From: Russula earlei
Lineage: Eukaryota; Basidiomycota; Agaricomycetes; Russulales; Russulaceae
Direction: 5' to 3'
Assembly: GCA_025769875.1 (NCBI GenBank)
Contig: JAGFNK010000616.1
Coordinates: forward strand, 1-29,914
Length of the DNA stretch: 29,914 nucleotides
The translations under genes were made by a program, and so were the position numbers. The notes beneath the pieces are model-generated. The model did not search any database, was not told the origin of the DNA, and saw nothing but the letters and a program-made list of their open reading frames with translations. How positions within the stretch are numbered: position 1 is the first letter of the stretch; each line of letters begins with the position of its first letter. Positions 1-10,720 of this stretch are shown piece after piece.

Positions 1-124
1 ATCCACAAGAGATGCCTACAACCCACAGGAATGCCACCAAGCCCTCCTGACTGAGAACCCCACATACACATCCTTCACTATAACCTAACCCCCTTCATGG
101 GTTCAGCCCCCACACACCTACTAA

Positions 125-433
125 CCTGGCTCTAATGAATCCCTCTCCTTCACTTTTGAAGATCCAGATGGGACCAAGGCCCAGTCTCTCCTCCACTCAT
201 GCACCCTACACATGCTTGGGCATGTGGTAACCTTAAAGCAATGGAGACACACCCCACCCAAAAAAACCACCAAACCACACATCGCTAAACCCTCCAACCC
301 CCTTAAACCTGGCTCAGGCCCCAGCCAACAAATCCAGGTGGCCACCACCCTTCAAGTAACCAAACCACCTGACATTCAAGCTATCCTCAGCTCCCTTCCT
401 CCACTTAGCACAAATTTCCTCTCAGGGCAATGA
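125..433 (+). pseudogene. retroelement-like ORF fragment (possible non-LTR element ORF1)
   Basis: An open stretch of about 100 codons without a convincing start; the in-frame Met is at 212. It opens with a segment reading FTFEDPDGTKAQ, followed by LHMLGHVVTLKQWRHTPP and a Pro/Lys-rich tail. The style suggests an RNA-binding ORF1/gag-like product, but I cannot assign a family. The following 340 bases hold no gene and lead into an A-rich tract at 775-808, as expected for the 3' end of a retroposed element on this strand. Bases 1-124 show nothing recognisable. Low confidence. Confidence 0.3.
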
Positions 434-774
434 GATCACCCAAGAACAACCATTCTCAACCAGGACATGGGCCTCTGCCCCTTTCACCTTTCACTCCCTT
501 AAGGTCCCTACACAGGGTTTTCAGTTATTTTTCCTTGTGCATTGCAGTTATAATTCCCACCCCCTGAGCCCATAGTTCTGAGCCAGTTCCCCATGCCCAG
601 GCCTGTTCTCTCTGATGCAAGAAACTACTGCCTCCGACCCCAGTACAGTAGGAATGCCATTGGTTACTGTTAGTTATGAGGCAAGGCTTGAAAGTGATAA
701 GCCAGCTCTTTGGTCACTCAGGACCACCCATGTATCTCTGTTATATAAAGTGGTATACAAGAATGTCTTTTTTT

Positions 775-808
775 AAAAAAAAAAAAAGAAAAAAAAAAAA
801 AAAGAAAG
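775..808 (+). repeat. A-rich tract, possible retroposon tail
   Basis: After a run of T (768-774) come about 30 bases of almost pure A broken by single G residues. It lies downstream of the ORF remnant at 125-433. It could be the poly(A) tail of a non-LTR insertion or simple low-complexity DNA. No target duplication was found by eye. Confidence 0.4.
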
Positions 809-1191
809 CCGCAACACGAAAAAAAAGAAATACGCAAAGTTCAACGCGCGAAAATCGCGCACACGGGAATCACATCACAATGAGCCACTCGGGGCTGAGC
901 TTGTAAATATTAACCAACATCCATCCTGGAGGAAAGGTGATGGAAAGGAGAGGAAAGATAGGATGAGAGAGAAACCGCGAAAAGGAAGATGGAAAACGCA
1001 GGTCAACGGAACGGCGCTACACAACAAAATTCGGACGCAAAATTTGAACTTCGGGTTGAGTCTAAGTATAATTTATGGTCATACAACGCAGCACTTGGAA
1101 TATTATTGTCTGCTAAGTTGCCTATAAGTGGACTTGACTTATCCATTCCTGCCTTTCACAACCTCAAGATTGCAACCATATGGGTGCGAGC
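809..1191 (+). promoter_or_regulatory. upstream region of CDC73
   Basis: About 380 bases between the A-rich tract and the CDC73 start. It holds a purine-rich stretch (about 930-990). A short open frame with an ATG at 989 runs past the CDC73 start in another frame and is probably 5' leader. There is no canonical TATA box at a sensible distance. The promoter role is inferred from position only. Confidence 0.35.
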
Positions 1192-2888
1192 ATGGACTCA
1201 CTGGACGCTCTTCGTGTGGCAATTGATGGAAAGTACGAGATAAATCCAGTGAATGCCTCTGGTTCACCTGCAGGCTCCCTTCGTACTGCTACACACCTGA
1301 ACCTCTCAGCCTCAGTCACCCTTCAAAAGAACACGCCAACTCGGCTCCGTAAAGTGGGAAGCAATGCGACGGATCCTCAATCCGAACCGGATGGATTTTT
1401 CACGCTTGAGGCAGTTTACCTCGCTTGGTCGTTGCGCGACATGCCCGGTGGCGAATACATGAAGCAGGCGCGAGAGCATGGACTCCTTGCAGGCACTTTC
1501 GTCGGTCTTACGGAGCGGAAGAGCATCGTTGACTGGCTGAGGCGGGCTGTTACTGTTTTAGACAGCATCGTTCCACTTACAGGTGTGTTTTCTTCGTTTT
1601 TCCTACATACATTAGTCCTACCTTGCGTCAACGAGCTTTAGAGTCGACTACGCCACCGGGAACCCCCCCCCCCTTCCGCCTACCGTCGCCCACCCTCATC
1701 TACTCACCACACGCAAGCATTGTCCTCCACATCCGCCCGCTCCCATGGAGATGCAGTGCAGACTGCATCGCCTTCTAAGCGACGCTACGTACCCGACGTT
1801 GCAGATATGGAGGTTGTAAAGAAGATCCGTCAAGGCGAGATTGAACTCCGCGACCACAATACGGTTTTGCGTGGTATTAAAAATAATGTGGGATTTGTGT
1901 ACTAATGAAATACTACTACTGACGATCCCATAGAATTTTTCTTCTGTTCGGAACGCATATGTCGCTAAGCTCAAAGGCCTGAAAGAGGCTAAAAAGCCGG
2001 GAGCTAACACACCTATTACGACACAGCTAACAGGTATCCTCGTCTTTGGGCGGCTGATGACTTCCACTCACCCTGTCGTTTGTAGATAGTAAGGCGCAGG
2101 CTCGTAAACAAAGTGCGTGCGCTCTGCTCTCATCGAAGTCATTCTTGAGACGTCCTGTACAGAGAACATGTATCCCATTATCATGATATCCTCATCGCCC
2201 ACGTCCCTTATTACCATGTATAACGTTCGACGCTTTCTCCAAGAGTCTATGTACGTTCTTCCCATAATCTTATCAACAATGATTGATCTTGACTAAATAC
2301 CTCATCTTAGATTCGAGCCATCAGCCGAGGCACGAGCGCGCGCTGCCGCCGAGGGCAACACTCGGGCAGAGGACCTCATACCCATCGATCGTGAACGTAC
2401 AATGATCGAGTCAGGTGGACAGGCACGTGCAAGTGCTCAACGGTACTATGTCCTTGATTCGGTTGAAGCTCTCAACAAGTTCGGCGCGGACGCCTGGGAC
2501 CGTGTCGTCTGCGTCCTCACGACAGGTCAGGTATGGCAATTTCGACCATATAAATGGAGTGAGCCACGCATCTTGTTCCACCACGGTGAGTGTCCAGTTA
2601 GTAGTGCGTAGGTACCCATATCAGATTGACCCGCTGTGGCGGCGATGGGAAGTCAAAGGTATTTACGTGTCATGGGCGAATGACCCGCCAAACCCAAAAG
2701 TCAAGGATTGGAACGTCACCGAACTCAAGGTGAGCCGCATACGTTTTACCAGATTGGTCGTTCACACCACTGGGGCTATACAGATCGACCCCCACCGCCG
2801 ACACGTGGATAAGTCGACGGTCGCCTTTTTTTGGAAGACTTTAGATACATGGACAGTGACTCACAAGCCATCTCTTATGACCACGTAA
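1192..2888 (+). CDS. CDC73: CDC73/parafibromin, Paf1 transcription elongation complex subunit
   Basis: Cdc73 is a subunit of the nuclear Paf1 complex, which travels with RNA polymerase II and supports elongation, histone modification and 3' processing. Exons by eye: 1192-1582 (or 1584), 1642-1887, 1934-2033, 2086-2112, 2163-2250, 2311-2585, 2653-2729, 2784-2888. Introns are 46-67 bp. The product is about 436 aa. The N-terminal half carries FFTLEAVYLAW (about residue 69) and RYVPDVADMEVVKKI. The C-terminal Ras-like Cdc73 domain (about 260-436) carries SSSPTSLITMYNV, WDRVVCVLTTGQVWQF, KDWNVTELK, and a tail with FWKTLDTW. All agree with the family over its whole length. I chose the Met at 1192 (MDSLDALR, family-like); an in-frame ATG at 1180 would add four residues. 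Exon 4 is only 27 nt. With the donor at 1583 the frame breaks at an 11-C run (1663-1673); a donor at 1585 keeps it open (1311 nt in total). Confidence 0.93.
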
Positions 2889-3232
2889 TCCAACCTAGTT
2901 TCTGTAAAAGGTGTTGAAGACACCCCAGGCTTGAGCCTTTCTCTATACGTTGATCGCATGGCTTGCTATTCATCCACCCTTGATCCGTGTCCATCCTAGA
3001 TCGATTGATCCCCAGAGTGTGTGTATTTTGGGTGTTTCCACAGGAAGCATCAGCAGCACAGCCGAGGTAGCTGCGGTGTTGGTAGTAGGATGACCAATGA
3101 CAATCAAAGGTAAAACCTTAACCCTAAGAATAACTGAGGTGGTACGACTACTTGTTGCCTCTCCTGGAATCATCATCGCTCCCGTTGCTCTCTTTCCCTT
3201 CTTCTTTCTCTCCACCCAGACAGCATACCAAC
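2889..3232 (+). promoter_or_regulatory. CDC73-GH5 intergenic region with pyrimidine tract
   Basis: A gap of 344 bases between two genes in the same direction, serving as CDC73 3' UTR and GH5 promoter. Just before the GH5 start (about 3189-3217) lies a strong C/T tract, a common core-promoter feature of highly transcribed filamentous-fungal genes. No clear TATA box. The role is inferred from position and composition. Confidence 0.5.
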
Positions 3233-6200
3233 ATGCCCAAAATACCTGCTGTCTCCCCCGCTACTGGCGAATGTCCGCCCCCAAATTTTGTGCACACAGT
3301 CGATGGGAATTTCGTCGATTCGCACGGTCGCACGATACTGTTTCGTGGGGTCAATTTTTCTGGTTCGACAAAGGCACCAGAAGGCGAGGCCTCGCACCTC
3401 TTGGATGGGTTTTGGGAGAGTGCCGAAGCTGGCGGGAACAGCTTCGTGGACCGTCCGCTCAATCTCGACGATGGGTCTGCTGACGTTCACCTTGCCCGTC
3501 TTCGGGGTTGGGGTTTTAACATATTGCGCTACGCGCTGACTTGGGAGGGCCTTGAGCATGGAGGGCCGTGAGTGTGACTTCCTTTTCGATTCCTGACCTT
3601 TGACAAAGGGCTTTCCAGTGGGGTCTATGACGACGATTTTATGAACTACACAATTCGTGTATTACGGAAATGCAAAGAGTATGGCTTCAAAGTATATATC
3701 GATCCCCATCAAGACACTGTGAGTGTGTACAACAACTGCTACCATATTTCTCCATCTCACTACTGAATACCAACTTTCGTGGCTCGTACCCGACCTCTGT
3801 CGCGCCCCGTTTCCCCCCGATCCGTATCCTTCCTGGACCACCACATCGTACGTTATATATCAACCTTTCTACGTTCGATTTCCTTGTTCCCCTGGTTGCC
3901 GTCTCAATCGATCTGTTCCAAATCCTCACATTCTCGAAACAACATTCTCTATTTTGCCCTCGAAACACTCGCGATTCGTTTCCAGTGGTCTCGATATTGC
4001 GGTGGCTCTGGAGCGCCGTATTGGACACTTGCAGCGTGCGGTATGAATCCGCTTAATTTCACAGCTACCCAGTCCGCCATTCTCCACAATGAGTATCCGT
4101 TAGCTCATCAACCAGACCCCGCCTCCATCCCTGCCATGACGTGGTCGACAAACTACGGGCGCCTCGCTATCCAGACAGTCTTCACCTTATTTTTCGCCGG
4201 CCGTGACTTCGCGCCCAATTGCACTCTCGATGGGTGCAATATTCAGGACTACCTCCAATCACACTATATTGAAGCCTTTGGACGTCTCGCCGATAAGATC
4301 CGGGATGCCGGGGACTTGTTGGACGAATGCGTCATAGGTTGGGACAGCCTGAATGAACCATCCGAAGGGTTCGTGGGGTATCCGGACTTAAATTCGCTAC
4401 CCGCAAAACAGGGTTCAACCCTCAAGAGAGGACCCACCCCAACCCCGGCGCAGTCATTGCGTCTAGGAATGGGGCAGGCCCAGACCGTCGAAAATTGGGC
4501 CTTCAATGCATTTGGTCCAAAGCGTGCGGGCCTGGTAACGATCGACCCCAAAGGCCAAACTATTTGGTTAGACCCGTCGACTGAACGAGATGGCGTGCAT
4601 CCACGATACGGGTGGAGGCGTGGACCAGATTGGCAGCTTGGCGTTGACATCTGGGCGCAGCATGGCGTTTGGGACATCGAGACGGGTTATGTGATGCGAC
4701 CAGATTATTTCCGCTACCTCCCCGCAGTCGAGTTTGCGGATCCACAAGATGAAGTCACTGAGGTCGAATTTGTTGCAGACTACTGGGCCCCACATTGGCA
4801 AGCATGGGCAAGGCGCATTCGCAAGGCGCATCCTGAAGCAATTCACTTCGTTGCTCCCCCAGTGTTCGCGCAGCCCCCTCCTTTGCCTACCGAAGATCTG
4901 GCAGGTCGTTGCGCTTATTCAACTCATTTTTATGATGGACTTACCCTCGTGACACGCCACTGGAACTGGTTCAACGCCGATGCTGTCGGTTTGCTGCGCG
5001 GAAAATACCGCACTAAATTTCAGGCACTTAGGATAGGCGAGAGAGCCATCCGGCGCTCGCTGCAAGCCCAGCTGGCGATGCTCAAGGAGGATGCACCTAT
5101 CCTGGGTGCTTACCCGACCATGATTGGGGAAATTGGTATCCCTTTCGACATGGATGGGCGCAAAGCATATGGTTGGACGGATGGAGGCCGTTACAAAGGA
5201 AATTTCTCTAGTCAGCAACGTGCACTTGATGCCAGTCTCAATGCCACCGATGGCCCCAATTCGCTCAGTTACACAATATGGACGTATTGTCCCGATAACA
5301 TCCATCCGTGGGGTGACCTATGGAACATGGAAGACCTCAGTTTATGGAGCGTCGACGACCTGCGTCTTCGTGGTGAATCTAGTATGTATCAAGGCAACGG
5401 AGACAAGTCCTCTGCATTGTTGTTGGCAGCACACCGTGCTGCCCGATCCAGCAGCACAGTCCGACTCGGTGCCTCTGGTGGCTTCCCGCAGGGATATCCC
5501 TCTCAACTGTCATTGGCAACAATGCCGCTCGCTGCCAATGACGAGCAGGGCGGTATGCCAGATACATCGCCTTTTTCCTGTTGGGACAGTGCATTCGACT
5601 TCCTTACGGATGGAGCCCGAGCTGTCAAGGCGTTCAGCCGGCCTTATCCCATCGCTACCGTTGGAATTCCAACAGACATCCAGTTTGATATTGCCAAAGC
5701 CGAGTTCCGCTTGGTCGTACGCGTGCGTGCAGAAGACGCGCCAGTTACCAACTCAGCGGCGACAACTCGTCCTGTCACCCCTTCTTCCCATTCTACCATC
5801 GACGATCCAAAGGGGGAGCGACCTGCAACCGAGATCTTTTTACCCATTGTACACTTTGCTGCTGACCGCACGGTCGGCTCACTGCTGGACCGGTCTAGGT
5901 ATAAACGGGATCCCTCCACCCCAGATATCGACATAGACGAGGAGCCTGTTTGTTCTCGTTCCAGCGAAACGCTTCGCGGTGTTTCCAATAGTCCCTATCC
6001 TCCTCGGACGTTACAGAATGCCGTCGCCGTCGCCGTTTTCGTGTCCGCGGGGCGTTGGGAGCTTGATGGCAATGGCACGACGTTGCGATGGTGGTATCCA
6101 ATACCAAGACCGGGTGAGCCAGACCATGAGTACTCAATTATTATTGCTCGGCGAGGCGGTCGCATTATCACGGAGGAAGAATGTAGGCATCAGAGCTTTT

Positions 6201-6244
6201 GGGAGCGCTTATGTGGACGTGCAAGTGACTGTTGTATCATGTGA
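3233..6244 (+). CDS. GH5 glycosidase, steryl-beta-glucosidase/EGCrP2-like (probable GH5_12)
   Basis: A retaining beta-glucosidase of the fungal endoglycoceramidase-related group. Characterised members (Cryptococcus EGCrP2/Sgl1) hydrolyse ergosteryl glucoside and glucosylceramide. Exons: 3233-3567, 3619-3718, 3986-6244; introns 51 and 267 bp. The product is 897 aa. The N-terminus (MPKIPAVSP) has no signal peptide. The TIM barrel begins at FRGVNFSGSTKAP. It continues through DPHQD, W-S-R-Y-C-G-G-S-G-A-P-Y-W-T (rejoined exactly by removing intron 2), STNYGR, the acid/base in SLNEP (Glu269) and the nucleophile in IGEIG (Glu527), followed by WTYCPDN. The C-terminal third (about 600-897) is a predicted beta-sandwich rich in Ser/Thr/Asp. 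The last four residues, CCIM, fit a CaaX prenylation box. The upstream in-frame ATG (3152) falls in the pyrimidine tract and is less likely. Assignment to the steryl-glucosidase branch rather than ceramidase is by resemblance only. Confidence 0.92.
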
Positions 6245-6670
6245 ATACATTAGATTGGGGTTTGTAGCATGCAGTTCTGGTGCTTGCTATTCTTATGTGT
6301 TCGTCGTTTCATTCCTACCTTCTTAGACTTTCATGCGCTTCCGCCTCTGATCACGGAGTTTTTCTAATAGCTAATGGCCGGGCTTTTGCGCGGAAGTGTA
6401 TTCACTAGTGGCATAGGAACGTTGTTCCAATCAATATTTAACAAAGTTCTATCACGTATCGAACTTCATTGAGAGAGTACCTCCTGGATAATGGCAGCTT
6501 AATACGTGGGGGTCATTTGAATTAAGTACTGAGGGCTGAGGGAGAGCCGGGCTGCGACGAGCTGGGAATGCGTGGTAAAGAGTTATCAGATAGTGATTCC
6601 CCGCAGCCGTTACCTCGCAACCCGATCTCGACAACGCGGTTCAAGACGTGAGCAAGTTCATGGTATCTAC
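6245..6670. other. convergent intergenic region
   Basis: 426 bases between the stop codons of the GH5 gene (+) and the OPA3-like gene (-). They must contain both 3' UTRs. I see no canonical AATAAA on either strand, no repeat and no further ORF worth reporting. Confidence 0.6.
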
Positions 6671-7292
6671 CTAGCAGTTAGTAAGATCATGATAGGTATC
6701 CGGAGTGATGCACCGTCGTCGCTCCTCTACGGTGGTCTCTTCCCAGGTCCGAAGACGCTCATTCAGTTCACGCACTCGGGCCCTGACCTCCTCGATGGAA
6801 TCACTCATGTCTGAGCGCTGTTTCGACTGGCTGCGCGACGAACGCCACGTTTCGCTAAGGATGAGACCGGCAGCTACACTGAACAAGAATCCTTCAGCCA
6901 GAAAATTGGCACCGTTCTCGATGGCCCTGAGAGCAGGTGTGTCAGAGGTCAAAGGAGGGGACAATAGGCATGTACCTAGTTTCTGAAAGCGGGCGAATAT
7001 GCTTGGCAGGTTCGCCTAAGAGGCCCGTTCGTAACCTTACCTCGTAGCGGTACATGGTCTGTGCGAGCGACACACAAACCTTTCGGAAGCGTTCGTGTCT
7101 CTCATTTGATTGTTAGATTTCTGCAAGCACAAATAGGCCACACACAAATACTTACTCTCTTGCCTGGTTCTTAATGCGCGAACTAATGGGCTTGGCTAGT
7201 GTCTTGGGAGGGAGGATCGTTAATTGCTGTATCGTTGCTGAGAGAAGGCGTCTCACTCGAATCAGTAAGGTGCCAATCTTCATTGTTGCCAT
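6671..7292 (-). CDS. OPA3: OPA3-like mitochondrial protein
   Basis: OPA3 family proteins are small mitochondrial membrane-associated proteins; the human member is mutated in optic atrophy and 3-methylglutaconic aciduria. Exons on the minus strand: 7292-7257, 7202-7156, 7098-6976, 6926-6671; introns of 54, 57 and 49 bp. The product is 153 aa. The start MATMKIGTLLIR joins exactly to TLAKPISSRIKNQARE, matching the family N-terminus (short hydrophobic start, KP, basic helix). Later blocks are VCVSLAQTMYRYEVRLR, IRPLSE and AIENGANFLAEG. A short hydrophobic segment follows (FLFSVAAGLIL, about 82-92), then a charged region and a likely coiled coil (about 112-130). The length is usual for fungal members. 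The gene is convergent with the GH5 gene, and its upstream side borders the transposon nest. Confidence 0.9.
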
Positions 7293-7833
7293 TGGGAAGA
7301 GGTTTGTGCTAGCCTGTCTACAGAAAACGAAGATAGCGGCTCAAAGTAGGACTCTACAGGTATTGCAAGCACGAGTTGAAGATTGAAACGTAACGTTGAA
7401 GGCTGATGGAACTACACGTTGGTTTTGCGTCAGGAAACGTGCTAAAACTCTGCCAAGGTAGGTAGCTTAGGTAAGTGTAGAGCCTTGAGACGAATCACGG
7501 ACCAATCACGATCTTGGGATAGTTTGTAGTTGCAAGTGCAGGAGATGCCTTTCCGGGATATCCTCTTTAATTATTTGCATTGCAAGGGTTGATCTATTTG
7601 GCATGACATCACAAGTTGTTGCCTATGTGAATCCCACACCAGGATTTATTTGGCATAACCTTAGAAGTTGTTGCCTAGCCATTGCAAGGCAATGTTGAGC
7701 TGTGCATCATGTTGGTCAAAACTGCCCAGGTGATGACCATTCACCTCATATCCATTAATTGCACTGACAGGGTAGGATGATTGGTGTTTTGGTATGTGTT
7801 TATGATAATCTGATGTTAAGATTTGCCAATCTT
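7293..7833. other. OPA3-like promoter side and start of repeat-rich DNA
   Basis: The first part (7293 to about 7540) looks like single-copy promoter DNA and includes ACCAATCAC at about 7501. From about 7560 composition changes. Two imperfect copies of a roughly 32-bp unit (7594-7625 and 7645-7677), each ending AGTTGTTGCCTA, lie 51 bp apart. No coding frame of interest. This DNA is the landing site of LTR alpha-B. Confidence 0.45.
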
Positions 7834-9682
7834 TGTCAAGAACTCACTATTGAACAATCCAGTTCAAGAGTGAGGGAGTAGCTTGGAGATGAGTCAACTG
7901 AGTTCAAGAACAAAGTTGGCAAAGAGTACAGTCCACATGAGTAGCAAATACCGAGGGATACTGGTATCAGCTGTGAGAGATGGTTATGGAGGGAGAGGGC
8001 CAGGGTGTGCTAGATAGGGTGGTCACAGAGGAGTACCCTTGGTAATAGAGTGCCACAAATCAAATGGACAGTCTGAAGACTGTCTGCTACTTATTGAACA
8101 CTTATATACTACAAGGGAACTGCTAAATAGAGAACAAGTCATAACCTTGTTATCAAGCACAATAAGAGATGAGTAAGACATCAGGGAAATGCTTAGTGAT
8201 CATGTTCAGTCATGCTCAGTAAGCTGCTGAGTAAGGAGGCCCTAGATGATGAGTAAGGGCCTCTAGTGTCCACATGTTCACTGTCTAGTGCACATGCAAA
8301 GCACCAGATTCATTTGCTGTTTAGGGCCGGTCTTTCTGCAACTTGAGTATTTGATGGTGAGGAGGTGTTCCTTATAAGGCCCTTTATATGGTTCTATCAG
8401 GATCTTTAGAGTCAACTCTAATACCAATATTAGGTCTCTAGTGTCATCTTGTAGTTTGTTCTAAGGTTATTAAAGTTAGTCTAATAACACATTCTAGGGC
8501 CTATAGTATCTTTATTAACATCCAATATAAGGCACTTGAGATTGTCTTAAAGGGTCATTAGGGAGCCTTTAATATTGTCTTTTACTGTTAGTGTTATACC
8601 ATTTTCCTTTTACGCTTACTTCTTACCTTTCACTATGGACTGCTTGCTTTCATACATCCCTTTACCTACTGATCTCGTGATCTCTTATGTCTTGTGATCC
8701 CTTCTGTGTTATCATGTGATCCATACACATCCAGGTAACACTGGATTGCTGTTACTTTCCCTTTGTTTGGTTCTCTTTCCATTTATATTCACTTCTCAGT
8801 TTTGACTGTGCAATGCTGCACACTTACTGTGCAGCACAGTCACTTGGTTCTGACTCATTTGTGGCCTCATTCCTATGACTCCTACTTATTATGACTCCTA
8901 CTATACTAGTAGCACAGTCAAAGTGCAGCTATTGCTGTGCTTCTCCTGTATATATAAGCTCAGTACTTTGAGACCAAAGCCCTAAGCTTGGTCTCTTGTA
9001 GAATCCAACCTACTCTTGTCCAAACATATTCACCTGCAACCCACTTCGCTCATAATCCTCAAACCACATCCACCTCTCCATTTCATCAACTCTTCACACA
9101 CACACACCATCCACCATCTACTCTTTGCCTCTCCCTTCCTCCCCTAAGAGTCTCTCTTCACTCCCCTGAGAAGAGCTCTCCTCCTTTAAGACCTACCTTC
9201 CTCTACTCTCTCTCTGCATTGTTCAAGGTCCCCAATGGACTTGAACTCATATAGCTAGTGGAACCAGCCCTAGTCTATCCCATTACAAACTTACCCTAGC
9301 TTCTCAACGGACCGAGTTGTACTAGGAAGGGTCTATTGGCCATAACCTGTTTAGCATAAAACACTTTGACCGCTGCAGGGATCCTTACTCTTTATACACA
9401 GAAACCGGCCCATTTCTTGAACACATCTCTACTATTGACTTGTCTTTACACTTGCAAACTGACACGGCTAGTTACCATGACAGTTAGATAGGTTGCCACC
9501 AAGTAGGGCTTGCTGTATGTCAATTGTGCCTAGAGTCAATTGTGCGACAATGTGCACATGATATTGTGGACACCTCTACTCACCCCTTTTGGCTGTGTGA
9601 ACAGGGTGGCACCATCCAGCCTGAATTTCCTCTAATATGGAAGGGTCCTTCAAGGGCCCTCTCTATCAAATGGTTTATGACA
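7834..9682 (-). mobile_element. solo LTR alpha-B, split by solo LTR delta-D
   Basis: An LTR of about 953 bp once the nested insertion is removed. On the plus strand it begins TGTCAAGAACTC and ends GTTTATGACA, and is flanked by the 5-bp duplication ATCTT (7829-7833 and 9683-9687). It is homologous to alpha-A and alpha-C over its whole length. The promoter-like TATATAAG element reads on the minus strand, so the LTR is assigned there. An imperfect stem-loop (8066-8085) lies just downstream of that element. Delta-D (8592-9482) sits inside it, duplicating GTTAG. No internal retroelement sequence remains, so this is a solo LTR. Confidence 0.9.
8592..9482 (+). mobile_element. solo LTR delta-D
   Basis: An 891-bp LTR starting TGTTATACCATTTTCC and ending TTACCATGACA, with a perfect GTTAG duplication (8587-8591 and 9483-9487). 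It is inserted in alpha-B and so is younger than it. A TATATATAAG promoter element lies at about 8948 and is followed by a transcript-start-like region and a long C/T-rich stretch. U3 carries one TGACTCA (8851-8857) and two TGACTCC sites (8876, 8892), resembling Gcn4/AP-1 motifs. The 88-codon ORF here is a chance frame through the C/T-rich part. Delta-D' (13112-13988) is the inverted relative. Confidence 0.92.
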
Positions 9683-9757
9683 ATCTTAGCCTTCAAAGCA
9701 ATTGAGTTGCTTGATATAGTCCAAGCACTAGACTTCAAAGGTCTTTGATACTATCTC

Positions 9758-10720
9758 TGTCAAGACTCACTGTTGAACTATCCAGTTCAAGAGCGAGGGA
9801 TAAACTCGAAGACGAGTCGATAGACGTCCAAGACTGCGTGGGCAAGAAGTAGAGTCCAGAGTAGTAACAGATACCAGAGAGGTATTGTTACTGTGAGAGT
9901 CGAGCAATTACGCAGGGAAGAGGCCAGGATAGTCACAAGGGGACGGTCCTTAAAGGAGTATCCCAGGGTTGGAGAGTGCCGTAAACAAATGGACAGTCTG
10001 AGGACTGTCCGTTACTTTATTGAGCGCTTATATACTACAAGAGAACTGCTAAATAGGGAACAAGTCATAACCTTGTTATCAAGCACAATAGAGTGATGAG
10101 TAAGAAGTTGGAGGACGCTTACTGAGCATGCTCAGTCATGCTCAGTAAGCTGCTGAGTAAGAAGGCTTCTCCTGATGAGTAAGAGCCTTCATTGTCCACA
10201 TGTTTACTGCTTTAGTGCACGTGCGAGCATCTGATTCATTTCCTGTTAGTTAGTTTAGGGCCGGTCATTTGAAGACTTGTAGTTTGGTTGGGGGATAGTG
10301 TTATCTCATAAGGCCCTTATATAGTTCTATTAGGGTCCTTAGAGTCGACCCTAATACTTCTATTAAGGTCCTTAGTATTGCCTTATAGTCCTGTTCTATA
10401 GTTATTAGAGTTGGTCTAATAACGCGTTGTAGGGCCTTTGATACTAGGTTAGTGCCTATTGTAGAACTTCTAGGGTCGTTCCAAAGGGTCTTTAGGAAGG
10501 CCCTAATACTGTCTTTTGTTGTTAAAAGGGTTGCCTTTAAGTGGGGCTTGCTGTATGTCGATTGTGCCGAGAATCGCTCGCGCAACAATGCACGCGCGAT
10601 ATTGTGGACACCTCTACTCACCCCTTTTGCTCGTGCGAACAGGGTGACACCATGGAGGCTGGGTTTCCTCCTATAAGGAAGGGTCCTTCAAGGGCCCTCT
10701 CTGGAGAATGGTTCATGACA
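9758..10720 (-). mobile_element. solo LTR alpha-A
   Basis: A 963-bp LTR from TGTCAAGACTCACTG to GGTTCATGACA on the plus strand, flanked by ATCTC (9753-9757 and 10721-10725). It is in the same orientation as alpha-B and inverted relative to alpha-C. It has a TATATAAG element on the minus strand (about 10034-10027) and a perfect 8-bp-stem hairpin with loop TGAG (9991-10010). It also contains clustered CTCAGTAAG/CTTACTGAG motifs around 10118-10160. The 75-bp stretch between alpha-B and alpha-A is older host sequence. Confidence 0.92.

Noticed and set aside
989..1243. 84-codon ORF upstream of CDC73
   Set aside because: It overlaps the CDC73 start in another frame, has no recognisable domain, and CDC73 has a complete N-terminus without it; more likely 5' leader.
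1416..3462. Several minus-strand ORFs opposite CDC73 and GH5
   Set aside because: They are antisense shadows of the identified exons with no domain content.
3719..3985. An extra coding exon inside the 267-bp GH5 intron (a long frame is open from 3779)
   Set aside because: Joining 3718 to 3986 restores the family's contiguous DPHQD-T-W-S-R-Y-C-G-G-S-G stretch without any addition.
7594..7677. CRISPR-like repeat pair
   Set aside because: Only two imperfect copies of a roughly 32-bp unit in eukaryotic DNA, with no array and no cas genes.
8988..9254. 88-codon ORF, and its mirror near 13349-13616
   Set aside because: It is a reading frame through the C/T-rich part of delta LTRs, present wherever the LTR is and lacking codon structure.
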